Assembly (NCBI GenBank): GCA_963678135.1
Contig: OY782667.1
Coordinates: 620,001-684,000 of the forward strand
Direction: 5' to 3'
Length of the DNA: 64,000 bases
DNA from: JAHJKV01 sp963678135
GTDB lineage: Bacteria; Desulfobacterota; Desulfovibrionia; Desulfovibrionales; Desulfovibrionaceae
The notes under the pieces were generated by a model. The model was not told the DNA's origin and searched no databases. It worked only from the letters and a program-made list of their open reading frames with translations. The stretch's first letter is position 1. Each line of letters starts with the position of its first letter. Below, one piece after another: positions 25,437 to 34,710 of the stretch. Made by a program: the position numbers and the translations under genes.

Positions 25437-26301
25437 TCCGCTTGAGGTATTGATGCAGATTTTTCCAAGCATACAAAGCAATATGCAAAAAAAACATCAT
25501 TTTCATTGGCTTGTTCTGCACTGTACATTTCTTTTTATACTCTTCATTGCCTTGCCTGCACAAGCACAACTTGTTGATCAAAAAACACATTCCATACTTT
25601 TTACTGCCCCAACTGTGCAGGACGAAACAGACAAAAATGTTTTAAGCAATGAACAAAAGACTGCAAATCCGGCGACAAATCAGGTCACAGCTCCAGCTAC
25701 AAGCCCAATTATAAATCAAGCTACAAGCTCAGTCGCAAATCAAGCCACAAGCTCAGTCGCAAATCAAGTTACAAACTCTATCATAAAACAGGTTACAAGC
25801 CCGGTTATCAAACCAGTTACAAATCCAGTCACAAAACCGGCTGCAAGCCCTGACACAAATCAGGCCATACAAGCTGAACGTTCTGATCATAAAAACACAT
25901 TCCTGAACATTCCTCAGCAAACAGCCACGCCTGTGCACGATCCTCTTTTTTCTTCAATTTTCACTACCGCGACATATCTTTGTATTATTCTTGCTTTCAT
26001 TTTTCTTGTGTATTGGCTTTTACGCAAATTCGGCCCTCGTGGTATTTCCGGAGGCAGGAGTATGATTGATATGCGCCTTGCCGGACGGCTTGTACTTGGG
26101 CAAAAACAACGTATCGATCTCGTTCGTGTACAAGATAAAATGTTTTTACTGGGAGTTACGGATCATACTCTTGTCTTGCTTAAAGAACTTGAACCCATGC
26201 CCGGTCAATGTTTTGATGATGGAAATGAGGATGAATTTACAGATTTTACGGAAATGCTCGGAAAGCAAATTCGCTCCAGTAGTACTGCTGACGACGCTTA
26301 G
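25429..26301 (+). CDS. fliO: Flagellar biosynthesis protein FliO with long repeat linker
   Basis: FliO helps assemble the FliPQR export gate. This 290-residue protein has a cleavable or anchoring N-terminal hydrophobic segment (about residues 27-46, ending ALPAQA), a long Ala/Thr/Asn/Gln-rich periplasmic stretch containing an 8-residue repeat (NQATSSVA type), one membrane helix (TATYLCIILAFIFLVYWLL) and the FliO cytoplasmic domain (RLVLGQKQRIDLVRVQDKMFLLGVTD). It is considerably longer than usual because of the repeats. The start is uncertain; ATG at 25453 is the alternative. fliP overlaps its end in another frame. Confidence 0.85.
   Translation: MPNPLEVLMQIFPSIQSNMQKKHHFHWLVLHCTFLFILFIALPAQAQLVDQKTHSILFTAPTVQDETDKNVLSNEQKTANPATNQVTAPATSPIINQATSSVANQATSSVANQVTNSIIKQVTSPVIKPVTNPVTKPAASPDTNQAIQAERSDHKNTFLNIPQQTATPVHDPLFSSIFTTATYLCIILAFIFLVYWLLRKFGPRGISGGRSMIDMRLAGRLVLGQKQRIDLVRVQDKMFLLGVTDHTLVLLKELEPMPGQCFDDGNEDEFTDFTEMLGKQIRSSSTADDA
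25714..25857 (+). repeat. 24-base tandem repeat in fliO
   Basis: Six in-frame units of 24 bases encode NQATSSVA, NQATSSVA, NQVTNSII, KQVTSPVI, KPVTNPVT, KPAASPDT. The first two are almost identical and later ones diverge; degenerate units continue upstream from about 25669. Confidence 0.8.
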
Positions 26302-27025
26302 TGTCGTCGCCCTACTCGTAGCCTTTGCCTGTCCTGCTTCGGCGCAAACAGTTCCTTCGCTAACCATGGAGCTCGCTGCCGGACAGGCAGAACCAGAAAA
26401 GATTTCAGTCCTGCTGGAAATCCTTTTTTTGCTGACTATTCTTTCTTTGGCTCCCGGTATCGCCCTGACCATGACTTCCTTTACTCGCATTATTTTGGTT
26501 TTCCATTTCTTGCGCCAAGCCATGGGCACACAGCAAATGCCCCCAAACCAAGTTTTGGCCAGTTTAGCAATTTTCATGACTTTTGTGATCATGGCTCCGG
26601 TTTTTAGCGCAGTCAATGAACGCGCCTTACAGCCCTACTTAAATGAAGAAATTGGTTTTGAACAAGCCCTAGAGGAAGCACAGCAACCAATCAGGGAATT
26701 TTTATTCAAACATACACGCGAAAAAGACCTTTCAATCTTTTATTCCATCAGCAAAATGGATCGCCCGCAAAGCAAAGACGAAGTTCCAACAATCACGCTT
26801 ATTGCCGGTTTTATTATTTCTGAACTTAAAACAGGCTTTACCATAGGTTTTCTTATTTATATCCCGTTCCTCATTTTAGATATGGTGGTGGCCTCTATTC
26901 TTTTGTCCATGGGCATGATGATGCTTCCGCCAGCCATGATTTCGCTCCCATTCAAAATTTTATTATTTGTACTGGTAGACGGTTGGAATCTCTTAATAGG
27001 TTCTGTTGTCAATACATTTAGCTGA
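26231..27025 (+). CDS. fliP: Flagellar export gate protein FliP
   Basis: FliP is a core subunit of the type III export gate. It has a signal-type N-terminus (LLTTLSVVALLVAFACPASA), then the conserved cores LSLAPGIALTMTSFTRIILVFHFLRQAMGTQQMPPNQVL, split here by residue limits as LAPGIALTMTSFTRI and HFLRQAMGTQQMPP, and the C-terminal ELKTGFTIGFLIYIPFLILD and MMLPPAMISLPFKI. ATG at 26231 (MNLQILRKC) with GGAAA upstream is my choice; 26219 is also possible. The reading overlaps fliO by about 70 bases. Confidence 0.93.
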   Translation: MNLQILRKCSESKFAPVVLLTTLSVVALLVAFACPASAQTVPSLTMELAAGQAEPEKISVLLEILFLLTILSLAPGIALTMTSFTRIILVFHFLRQAMGTQQMPPNQVLASLAIFMTFVIMAPVFSAVNERALQPYLNEEIGFEQALEEAQQPIREFLFKHTREKDLSIFYSISKMDRPQSKDEVPTITLIAGFIISELKTGFTIGFLIYIPFLILDMVVASILLSMGMMMLPPAMISLPFKILLFVLVDGWNLLIGSVVNTFS

Positions 27026-27038
27026 CCGGAGCAAAGGC

Positions 27039-27308
27039 ATGACTCCTGAATTTATTGTGGGCTTTGCTCGCCAAGCCATAGAAGTCACCCTGATCATTGC
27101 TTTACCCATGCTGGGTATTGGCATGGTTGTGGGTATTTTTGTTTCCGTTATTCAAGCCGCAACACAAATTCAGGAAATGACCCTTACCATGGTGCCAAAA
27201 ATTATAGCTATTTTCCTCGCACTGATTATTGCTTTTCCATGGATAATGGACAAAATGATGGTCTATACTAAAAATATTTTTCTCAATCTTCCAAGCTATA
27301 TACGTTAA
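27039..27308 (+). CDS. fliQ: Flagellar export gate protein FliQ
   Basis: An 89-residue membrane protein with two helices, standard for FliQ: MTPEFIVGFARQAIEVTLI, GIGMVVGIFVSVIQAATQIQ and MTLTMVPKIIAIFLAL. The start ATG at 27039 is 13 bases after the fliP stop and has CGGAGC upstream. FliR and FlhB, often next, do not follow; a glycosyltransferase gene does. Confidence 0.95.
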   Translation: MTPEFIVGFARQAIEVTLIIALPMLGIGMVVGIFVSVIQAATQIQEMTLTMVPKIIAIFLALIIAFPWIMDKMMVYTKNIFLNLPSYIR

Positions 27309-27368
27309 AAACATGTACGATATTTTATCTTAGCCTTTTGCCGTACTCTGAGCTAAACAGGAGATAAT

Positions 27369-29396
27369 ATGACTAAAGTCAAGGAACTGATGCAAGGTGC
27401 TACATGGCAAACTGCACAAGGTTTTGAAAAATTACACCCTGAAATATCTATTCTTTTGCCTACTTTTCGGCGTGGAAATAACGGGCTGTTTCAGCAATGT
27501 GTTGACTCGCTACTTGATCAAACATTCAAAAATTTTGAATTAATCATTATTGATGATGCAAGCTACGACCAAACCGCGTCTTTAATCAATGGATACATGA
27601 AAAAAGATGTGCGAATTGCCTGCATTCGCCATGCGAAAAATATTGGTTTAACAGCTCTTTCTACTTTTGAAGGATATATAAAATCTCGCGCAAAAAAGAT
27701 ATTTCATGCTTTTGATGATAATGAATATAAAAGAGATGCACTGCAAAAAAATTATGATCTCCATGCAAGTAGCCCTGAAATATTAATTTCTTATTCCATA
27801 GCAAAAGCTATAACAAAATCTGAAAAAGAATATTTTGGGCAACAAGATTTTAAGTACAATAATCTTGCTGTAGCCAATTATATTCCACATGGTGGAATAA
27901 TGATTGATAAACAGGTTTTTGAAGATGTTGGTTGGTATGACCCGCATATCTGCATGACCCGGCTCAATGACTGGGATCTTTGGCTTAGGGCAGGTAAAAA
28001 ATACAAATTCCATAAAATAAATAAATGCTTAAGCACAGAAAAAGGATTATCACAGACTGATTCTTTGGCAAATTCCCATCATCTTGATATGCAGCTTGTT
28101 GCGGAATGGAGACATACGGCCAGAAACGAACAACTCAAGCCAAAGAATTTTTTAGAATATGATATAAGCAATATTCCGCAAACATTAAGCCAATTATCGA
28201 AAATAAAAATAGCCTCTTTGCTCAAAAAAAAATTTCCACAATTCACAGAAAATTGTACCTCTGCTGACATTTTTAATCAAAACGATGCAATGGATGGATA
28301 TATCATTCTTTTTGGAGAATATGAAGCTTCAACAGAATTATATTTTACATCTTTGCCTGAAAAATTAAGAGAAAAAATTATTATTTTGCCCAACATTGCT
28401 TATTATCAATTAAATTATTTTGATCTATTTCTGAATGCTCGGTGCATTATTTTTTCTAGGCTGATACGTGAGCAATATATCACATTAGCCAATACCTTGC
28501 TTAATATTGGAATTCCCTATTATTACTATACTGATGATAATTTTTTTGTTCTTGGTATAGATAAAAGCACAATAGAGCAAAAAAACTTTGTAAAAGACGC
28601 AAAAGGAGTCTTGGTTTCTACAAAAACGTTACAAGAGTTTTTTGAAAACATGACTGGCAAAAAAAATGTGGACACAATTTCTCCTGCTATCCACCAAAAA
28701 TCATTAGATAAAAACAAGGTCAATTTATCGTGCTTTGATGATTGCAATGACGGACTCAATATTATGCTGGCTTCAGCAGATAGGCTTGATGGTTTTTGTA
28801 ATTTAAGAGATGATATTAAAGCCTTGTCTGAAAAATATCCATTGAACTTATATATATTTCAGGTTGGAGCCTACCGTTTATTAGAAAAAGTATTTAATTT
28901 TGAAAACGTAAAGTTCCATTATCTTAATTATGAATGTTGTCATGAAACCTTCGTAGATGTGATACGGTCGAAAACAATACATTTTTTCCTACACCCTGCA
29001 AATCCTCACAAAACCTTTGCTGCTAATTATAAATATAAAACATTACATTTTCTTATCAATGCCTATCTGACTTCCTCTTTTGTCATGCTGCCAGATGTCC
29101 TTCCTTACAGTACATTAAAAGAGCATAGCGCGCTCAAGCATTTAGTTGTGCCAAATGGAGAAAGTTGGGCCGAGGCTTGCCAAAAATTGCTTACTGATGC
29201 GGTATTGAGAACTGAAGTTTTTACAGCAATAGAGGACTTTTGCTTACGCGAGTTTTATCCTGGTAAAAATGTACCACTGTTTGAAAAACTTTTGAAAGAA
29301 AATCCAGCCGTGGACAGTTTAGAATTTGGTCAAAGGCTTAATCTATCAAATTGGTATAATCTCAAAATTATTGATACGCTTATAAACAAAGAGTAA
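27369..29396 (+). CDS. Two-domain glycosyltransferase (GT2 N-terminus)
   Basis: The N-terminal 230 residues form a family 2 glycosyltransferase: ISILLPTFRRGNNGLFQQCV, ELIIIDDASYDQT, an AFDDNEY metal site and GGIMIDKQVFEDVGWYDP with LNDWDLWLRAG. The following 430 residues do not resemble GT2 and may be a GT-B type transferase or carbohydrate-recognition part (LNIMLASADRLDGFCNLRD, FFLHPANPHKT, LVVPNGESW). DNA is more AT-rich than neighbours. Located directly after fliQ, it may glycosylate flagellin, but cell-surface polysaccharide synthesis is equally possible. GAGATAAT precedes the ATG. Confidence 0.75.
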   Translation: MTKVKELMQGATWQTAQGFEKLHPEISILLPTFRRGNNGLFQQCVDSLLDQTFKNFELIIIDDASYDQTASLINGYMKKDVRIACIRHAKNIGLTALSTFEGYIKSRAKKIFHAFDDNEYKRDALQKNYDLHASSPEILISYSIAKAITKSEKEYFGQQDFKYNNLAVANYIPHGGIMIDKQVFEDVGWYDPHICMTRLNDWDLWLRAGKKYKFHKINKCLSTEKGLSQTDSLANSHHLDMQLVAEWRHTARNEQLKPKNFLEYDISNIPQTLSQLSKIKIASLLKKKFPQFTENCTSADIFNQNDAMDGYIILFGEYEASTELYFTSLPEKLREKIIILPNIAYYQLNYFDLFLNARCIIFSRLIREQYITLANTLLNIGIPYYYYTDDNFFVLGIDKSTIEQKNFVKDAKGVLVSTKTLQEFFENMTGKKNVDTISPAIHQKSLDKNKVNLSCFDDCNDGLNIMLASADRLDGFCNLRDDIKALSEKYPLNLYIFQVGAYRLLEKVFNFENVKFHYLNYECCHETFVDVIRSKTIHFFLHPANPHKTFAANYKYKTLHFLINAYLTSSFVMLPDVLPYSTLKEHSALKHLVVPNGESWAEACQKLLTDAVLRTEVFTAIEDFCLREFYPGKNVPLFEKLLKENPAVDSLEFGQRLNLSNWYNLKIIDTLINKE

Positions 29397-29441
29397 ATGT
29401 ATTGTACTACTTCTCTTATGCTGAAAAGAGGCGACACAGCT

Positions 29442-30716
29442 CTATGCAGGCAAAACAATCAAAGCGTAATTTTTTTTGCCCTTACGCAAAAGAAGCACTT
29501 GCTCATCAATAAAATCTGAGACTTGGGGCATAAATTCCTCGTCCACTCGCTTCTGATTCACATATACCCCACCACCACGCACATCTTTTCTCGCTTGCCC
29601 TTTAGATTTGGCCATTGCTAAGTCCACCATCATTTGAAAAATATCAGGTAATTCCGATTTCTTATATTGCACTTGTGGGGCAGTTTCCAAAGCTGAAAGA
29701 ATGGTTTGAGCATCTACACGAGTAATATCTCCCTTGCCAAAAAGCGCGTCCGTGGCTTGCAAAACCTTGTCTAGTGCCTCTTGTCCATGAATCATGGCAG
29801 TAACTTCCGCTGCTAATTTTTTTTGTGCTACTCGCGCGTGAGGCTCATTTTCCATAGCCAACTTCAGTTCTGCTATTTCTTCTTGGCTTAAAAAAGTAAA
29901 ATATTTCAAGAAATTTACAACATCTTCATCATCAGTATTCACCCAGTACTGATAAAACGCATAGGGACTGGTCAGTTCTGGATCCATCCACACGGCATTG
30001 CCAGCACTTTTGCCAAATTTTGCGCCAGAAGCCGTAGTAATGAGCGGAAAAGTCATGGCATACCCAAGGCCTGATTCTTTTCTTCGGATAAGTTCAGTAC
30101 CAGCGGTAATATTGCCCCATTGATCTCCTCCCCCGATTTGTAGCTGACAATTTTTATTTTTATACAGCCACCAAAAATCCATGCCTTGCAAAACCATGTA
30201 CGAAAATTCAGTATAAGAAATACCCGTATCTTCACGAGCAATACGCTTTTTAATAGAATCCTTTTGCATCATCCAGTTAATGGTAAAATGCTTACCTATA
30301 TCACGCAAAAGCTCTAAGGCTCCCATATTTTGTGTCCACTCATAATTATTAACAATTTGTGGCTGTTCTCCGGTATTGCGCTGAAAAAAATCACGCACCT
30401 GCGATTCTATTCTCCTCGCCATTGCATCCAATTTTTCTTCGCTGCTGAGTTCGCGTTCCTTATCCTTACCAGAAGGATCGCCAATACGGCCTGTAGCCCC
30501 ACCAAGTAAAAAAATAGGATTATGCCCTGCCTTTTGCATTCGCACGAGGCAAAGAAGTGGCACAAGATTGCCTATATGCAGAGACTGAGCCGTGGGGTCA
30601 AAACCACAGTACATGACCGCACCAGTTTGATTCAGGTAAGAGCGAACACCTTGCTCATCAGAAACTTGATTGATCAATCCACGCCACTTTAATTCATCAT
30701 AAATATTTTCAGCCAT
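29442..30716 (-). CDS. tyrS: Tyrosyl-tRNA synthetase
   Basis: A class I synthetase charging tRNA-Tyr. The 424-residue protein starts MAENIYDELKWRG at 30716, three codons into the open frame. Visible are GFDPTAQSLHIGNL (the HIGH-type motif), LLGGATGRIGDPSGK, the tyrosine pocket QIGGGDQWGNI, AKFGKSAGNAVW (KMSKS-type) and a C-terminal S4 RNA-binding domain (VRGGGVYVNQKRVDEEF). It follows rny after about 25 bases. Confidence 0.95.
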   Translation of the reverse strand: MAENIYDELKWRGLINQVSDEQGVRSYLNQTGAVMYCGFDPTAQSLHIGNLVPLLCLVRMQKAGHNPIFLLGGATGRIGDPSGKDKERELSSEEKLDAMARRIESQVRDFFQRNTGEQPQIVNNYEWTQNMGALELLRDIGKHFTINWMMQKDSIKKRIAREDTGISYTEFSYMVLQGMDFWWLYKNKNCQLQIGGGDQWGNITAGTELIRRKESGLGYAMTFPLITTASGAKFGKSAGNAVWMDPELTSPYAFYQYWVNTDDEDVVNFLKYFTFLSQEEIAELKLAMENEPHARVAQKKLAAEVTAMIHGQEALDKVLQATDALFGKGDITRVDAQTILSALETAPQVQYKKSELPDIFQMMVDLAMAKSKGQARKDVRGGGVYVNQKRVDEEFMPQVSDFIDEQVLLLRKGKKNYALIVLPA

Positions 30717-30740
30717 ATCTCTCACTACTCTTTATGCAAT

Positions 30741-32297
30741 CTACTTTGCATACCCAACTGATCGCTTTTCACGAATGACAGTAACGCGAATTTGTCCGGG
30801 ATAGGTCATATTATTTTCAATTTTCGTGGCAATGTCCTTACAGAGTACATAGGTAGCGTCATCTCCCACACGGTCTGAATCAACCATAACCCTGATTTCA
30901 CGCCCGGCTTGAATGGCATAAGCCTTAGAAACTCCATTAAAACTCGTAGCCATGCTTTCCAGCTCTTCCAAACGCTTCACATAATTTTCCAATAATTCCT
31001 TACGCGCTCCTGGTCTTGCTCCTGAAAGAGAATCAGCTGCTTGAACCAAACTATCAAGAATGCTTTCAGGTGGTACGTCTTCGTGGTGAGCCTGAATTGC
31101 ATGAATAATAGCCTTGGATTCACCATGTTTTTTGGCCAAATCCGCACCAATCACAGCATGTGGCCCCTCAACCTCATGGTCTATGGCCTTGCCTATATCA
31201 TGAAGCAAACCTGCTCGCTTGGCTTCCTTTTCATCCAAACCAAGTTCAGCTGCCATAATACCACAAAGAAAAGCAACTTCCAAAGAGTGGTGCAACACGT
31301 TTTGTGAAAAACTGGTGCGATATTGTAATTGTCCGAGCAATTTAACAAGCTCAGGATGAATTCCATGTACTCCAACATCAAAAGTCGCTTGCTCTCCTAT
31401 TTCCCGAAGTTTTATGTCCATTTCAGATTCAACTTTGGCAACAATATCTTCAATGCGAGCAGGGTGTATACGTCCATCGTGAATGAGCCTTTCCAAAGCC
31501 TGTTTGGCTATTTCACGCTTTAAGGGGCTAAAAGCAGAAAGTACAACTGTTTCAGGGGTATCATCAATAATTAAATCCACTCCAGTGGCAGCTTCCAAGG
31601 CTCGTATATTACGTCCTTCACGCCCAATAATACGACCTTTCATGTCTTCGCTAGGCAGGGCAACCGCGGTTACGGTTTGCTCTCCTGCATAATCCCCTGC
31701 ATAGCGTTGCAAAGCCAAGGACAATATTTTTTTCGCCTTTTTGTCCGCATTTTCTTTGGCCTCCATTTCAATGGATCGAACCATGCGTCCTGCTTCAACG
31801 CGAGTTCTTGCCTCAACTTCACTCATAAGGCGTTCTTTTGCTTCTTCAATCGTGAGCCCTGAAATTTCCTGCAATTTGATTTCATGTTCATCATGCTTGC
31901 GCTCTAAATCCGTCTCAATCTCTTCGAGCTCTTTCTCTTTTTTGATCAAACTTTTTTCCAGCTGATTAACTTCAGACTCTTTGCTGCCAACCTTTTCCAG
32001 CTTGGATTCCAAACGCTCTTCTTTTTCCTGCAAACGAATTTCTCGCTTCTTAAAAGAATGGTCGCGTTCCTTAAACTCACGCTCCTGCTCTTTTTTCAGC
32101 GCATAGGCTTCATCTTTTGCTTGAAGCTGAATTTCTTTTTTCGTCGCGTCCGCTTCTTTGCGAGCTTCGGCCACAATGCGTGTGGCTAAATCTTTTGCGT
32201 CAGAAAAATGTTTTGATAAAATATAACGATGGGTGAAGTAGCCCAAGCAAAGCCCTGTAAAAACTCCCCCAAAAGCAATCAGTACGGATGTGGACAT
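30741..32297 (-). CDS. rny: Ribonuclease Y
   Basis: RNase Y is a membrane-anchored endoribonuclease that starts mRNA decay. The 518-residue product has an N-terminal membrane helix (about 4-24), a long charged coiled coil (about 30-195), a KH domain with MKGRIIGREGRNIRALE and an HD phosphohydrolase domain (HSLEVAFLCGIM, LLHDIGKAIDHEVEG, AIQAHHEDVPPES). The C-terminus VREKRSVGYAK is typical. AGGAG precedes the ATG. It is downstream of zapA and 6S RNA. Confidence 0.95.
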   Translation of the reverse strand: MSTSVLIAFGGVFTGLCLGYFTHRYILSKHFSDAKDLATRIVAEARKEADATKKEIQLQAKDEAYALKKEQEREFKERDHSFKKREIRLQEKEERLESKLEKVGSKESEVNQLEKSLIKKEKELEEIETDLERKHDEHEIKLQEISGLTIEEAKERLMSEVEARTRVEAGRMVRSIEMEAKENADKKAKKILSLALQRYAGDYAGEQTVTAVALPSEDMKGRIIGREGRNIRALEAATGVDLIIDDTPETVVLSAFSPLKREIAKQALERLIHDGRIHPARIEDIVAKVESEMDIKLREIGEQATFDVGVHGIHPELVKLLGQLQYRTSFSQNVLHHSLEVAFLCGIMAAELGLDEKEAKRAGLLHDIGKAIDHEVEGPHAVIGADLAKKHGESKAIIHAIQAHHEDVPPESILDSLVQAADSLSGARPGARKELLENYVKRLEELESMATSFNGVSKAYAIQAGREIRVMVDSDRVGDDATYVLCKDIATKIENNMTYPGQIRVTVIREKRSVGYAK

Positions 32298-32527
32298 AGC
32301 ACATCTCCTTTCTTTTTATATTGACAGACCATTGCAGCCTGATTGTCTCCGCTTAAAAAAGCTTTAAGCAGCGTGTACATCCTCAATTCACAAAAGGTAA
32401 AAAGCACAAATATGAGAGTGTGCAGTAAGGGAGAAAGTATGGTTGGGAAGCAATATGCTTTTATCTATGATATTGTGGCAAGCGAAATTGGTACAGTAAA
32501 AATTTACGCTTAGCTCAAATATACTAT

Positions 32528-32712
32528 CTAAAACCCCAAGAAGCCGTGTTGCCTTTTGTTTTGAACCTGGTTTTCCAGGTGGGCTCTGCCGATCACCGTC
32601 AGGCTTCCCTTGCCTAAGGGCATGCACACAGAATGATTTAAGGTCAAGATCCCGTTTAATATATATTGGCTCAAAGACATTCGGGCAATCACCAACTCCT
32701 CAGGGGGTAAAG
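32528..32712 (-). ncRNA. ssrS: 6S RNA
   Basis: The 185-base segment between zapA and rny has the secondary structure expected of 6S RNA, which binds the sigma-70 RNA polymerase holoenzyme in stationary phase. On the minus strand the 5' end TTACCCCCTGAGGAG pairs with the 3' end CTTCTTGGGGTTTT in a long closing stem (ACCCC/GGGGT and GAGGAG/CTTCTT with G-U pairs). A central open bubble region lies between (TTGAGCCAATATATATT on the 5' side), and ACCTGGAAAACCAGGT forms a side hairpin. 6S RNA is often next to zapA in proteobacteria. Ends are estimated from the stem. Confidence 0.78.
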
Positions 32713-32734
32713 CTTTATCTTGCTTGCCAAGCTC

Positions 32735-32998
32735 TTAAAGAGCTTTGCCTATTTTTCCCACTAACTCACCAATTTTGGCTTCTAACCGTTCTTGGTTCAG
32801 AGTAGACTCCAAATAGTCATCCGCTAAACCAAGCGCAAGGCATATGAGTAATCTTTCCTTGCTTATATTGTTTCCGTTTTTGCTCAAATCATGAAAGCGT
32901 TCCTCAACAAGTCTTTGAGCAACTTCAATCCTTTCCTCGTGTGCATCAGTGCTAAAATTAAGATCTATGCCAAGCAAAGACAAGGTATATCGAGGCAT
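32735..32998 (-). CDS. zapA: Cell division protein ZapA
   Basis: An 87-residue protein that crosslinks FtsZ filaments. It begins PRYTLSLLGIDLNFSTDAHEERIEVAQRLVEER, here read as a beta hairpin and helix (residues 2-34), followed by ISKERLLICLALGLADDYLE and a C-terminal coiled coil. Neighbouring zapB-like gene upstream and 6S RNA downstream support this. Confidence 0.85.
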   Translation of the reverse strand: MPRYTLSLLGIDLNFSTDAHEERIEVAQRLVEERFHDLSKNGNNISKERLLICLALGLADDYLESTLNQERLEAKIGELVGKIGKAL

Positions 32999-33007
32999 CT
33001 CTTTGTC

Positions 33008-33178
33008 CTAGTCAAGATGTTCGCGTACCTTGCCAAGCAAACGTTCTACTTTAGATTGAATTTGCACACGCTCATTTTTCTCGTTTTCTAAACGTTCCAA
33101 AAGCTGCCCGTTTTCGTCCTCAAGGGTTTTTACCCTTTGTACAAGGCTTTCAACGGCGTCTTCTAGCTGAATAAGCAT
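33008..33178 (-). CDS. ZapB-like small coiled-coil protein
   Basis: A frame of 56 residues, starting MLIQLEDAVESLVQRV and ending GKVREHLD, is predicted to be one continuous coiled coil with many Glu, Leu, Arg and Gln residues. It is located 9 bases before zapA on the same strand, as ZapB-type genes are. The ATG at 33178 has AGGA seven bases upstream; ATG at 33184 (58 aa) is possible. Small size and coiled-coil makeup support ZapB function; sequence similarity alone is weak. Confidence 0.65.
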   Translation of the reverse strand: MLIQLEDAVESLVQRVKTLEDENGQLLERLENEKNERVQIQSKVERLLGKVREHLD

Positions 33179-33215
33179 TTCCATATCCTGATAATATACG
33201 CCTTTACTTATGAAA

Positions 33216-34598
33216 TCAAGGCTTGGAACGACGAGGCATATTTTTCTGCCGTTCTCGTGCTACAGCCAGCTCTTTGTCCGCAACATCCTTGGTTATAACT
33301 GAGCCTGCAGCAATAAGAGCCTCCTCCCCAACAACAACCGGGGCAACCAGAGCTGTATTAGAACCAACAAAAGCATTGTTTTTGATTTGCGTTTGCAACT
33401 TATTTTTTCCATCATAATTGCAGGTAATGGTACCAGCTCCTATATTAACGCCATCTCCTATCTTTGCATCACCTATATAACTTAAATGATTCACCTTAGA
33501 TTGATTGCCTATCACTGATTTTTTGACTTCACAAAAATTACCAACTTTAGCTTCGCTTAAAAGCTCTGCCTCAGGCCTTAGACGTGCATATGGGCCAACA
33601 ACACAGTTTTGCCCCACTATAGCTCCTTCCAAATGACAAAATTGGCGAACAAAGGCTCCTTTTTGCACTGTAGAATCACTTATCCAGCAATTTGAAGCCA
33701 CGATAGCTCCTGATTCAACTTTTGTTGTGCCATATAATTCGCAGGGACCAAATATTTCGCATCCTGACTCAAGCTCCACATAAGGGCCAATACTGATCAG
33801 TTCTGGAGCATGGAGCATAACACCGGCTTCAAGCCACTGTGCATTTATGCGTTGGCGTAAAAAAGATTCAGCTTGGGTTAAATCTTTTGGTGAATTTACC
33901 CCCATCAGCTGAGGATCCTTGCCACAATTATACGCAACAACGTCTAATTTTCGTGAAACCGCCAAATCAATCAAATCCGTGATATAAAATTCACCAGATA
34001 TATTTTCATTTTTTAGTTCAGGAAGCAATGCGCGTAGCGCATCCATTTGAAGCAAATAAATTCCTGCATTTACTTCGCCTGTATGTGACCCATGAATAGA
34101 ACAATCATAATCCTTGGCTTCAATAATCGCCTGTACCTGCCCGTTTTTGGAGCGAATTACCCTTCCAAACGAAGCTGCATCCTGTAGACTGATAGTCATG
34201 AAAGCGACATCCGCTTTACCTTCACCGCTCACGGTTTTCAAAAACTTCTCTAAAGAAGCACTGGCAAGCAAGGGAGTATCTCCGTTTACTACAAGCACAG
34301 ACTCACAGCCTGAGTTTTCCAAATTTTCCCAAGCACACTGCAGGGCATGACCTGTGCCAAGCTGTTCTTCCTGAACAATAAAACCCTTGGACATATGTTC
34401 AAAACCGGCCTGTATCTGCGCTCGTCCATACCCTAGAACTGTAAAAATGCGTTCCTGAAATAAAGGGGAAAGAGCTTCATACACATAGCCAAGCATGGGC
34501 TCCCCCAAAAGCTCTTGTAAAACTTTTGGCTTGTCCGAGTGCATACGAGTGCCTTTTCCGGCAGCCAAAATCAGAGCAACTATATTAGTAGCAAACAT
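33216..34598 (-). CDS. glmU: Bifunctional GlcNAc-1-P uridyltransferase / GlcN-1-P acetyltransferase
   Basis: GlmU makes UDP-N-acetylglucosamine for peptidoglycan and LPS. N-terminal uridyltransferase: LILAAGKGTRMHSDKPKVLQ, GTGHALQCAWE and VVNGDTPLL. C-terminal left-handed beta-helix acetyltransferase: GPYARLRPEA, VNHLSYIGDAKIGDGVNIGA and GAGTITCNYDGKNK. The length of 460 is normal. AAGGAGAAAG precedes the ATG. It is the first gene of the glmU-zapB-zapA-6S-rny-tyrS series. Confidence 0.95.
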   Translation of the reverse strand: MFATNIVALILAAGKGTRMHSDKPKVLQELLGEPMLGYVYEALSPLFQERIFTVLGYGRAQIQAGFEHMSKGFIVQEEQLGTGHALQCAWENLENSGCESVLVVNGDTPLLASASLEKFLKTVSGEGKADVAFMTISLQDAASFGRVIRSKNGQVQAIIEAKDYDCSIHGSHTGEVNAGIYLLQMDALRALLPELKNENISGEFYITDLIDLAVSRKLDVVAYNCGKDPQLMGVNSPKDLTQAESFLRQRINAQWLEAGVMLHAPELISIGPYVELESGCEIFGPCELYGTTKVESGAIVASNCWISDSTVQKGAFVRQFCHLEGAIVGQNCVVGPYARLRPEAELLSEAKVGNFCEVKKSVIGNQSKVNHLSYIGDAKIGDGVNIGAGTITCNYDGKNKLQTQIKNNAFVGSNTALVAPVVVGEEALIAAGSVITKDVADKELAVARERQKNMPRRSKP

Positions 34599-34710
34599 TC
34601 TTTCTCCTTATTATAAAAACAATTTGTAATCTTTTACTGAGCATTCATGTATATGTATCAGGAATAGACTAAACATAAAAAATTTTGCGTTTACTGCATA
34701 GTCAAAACAA

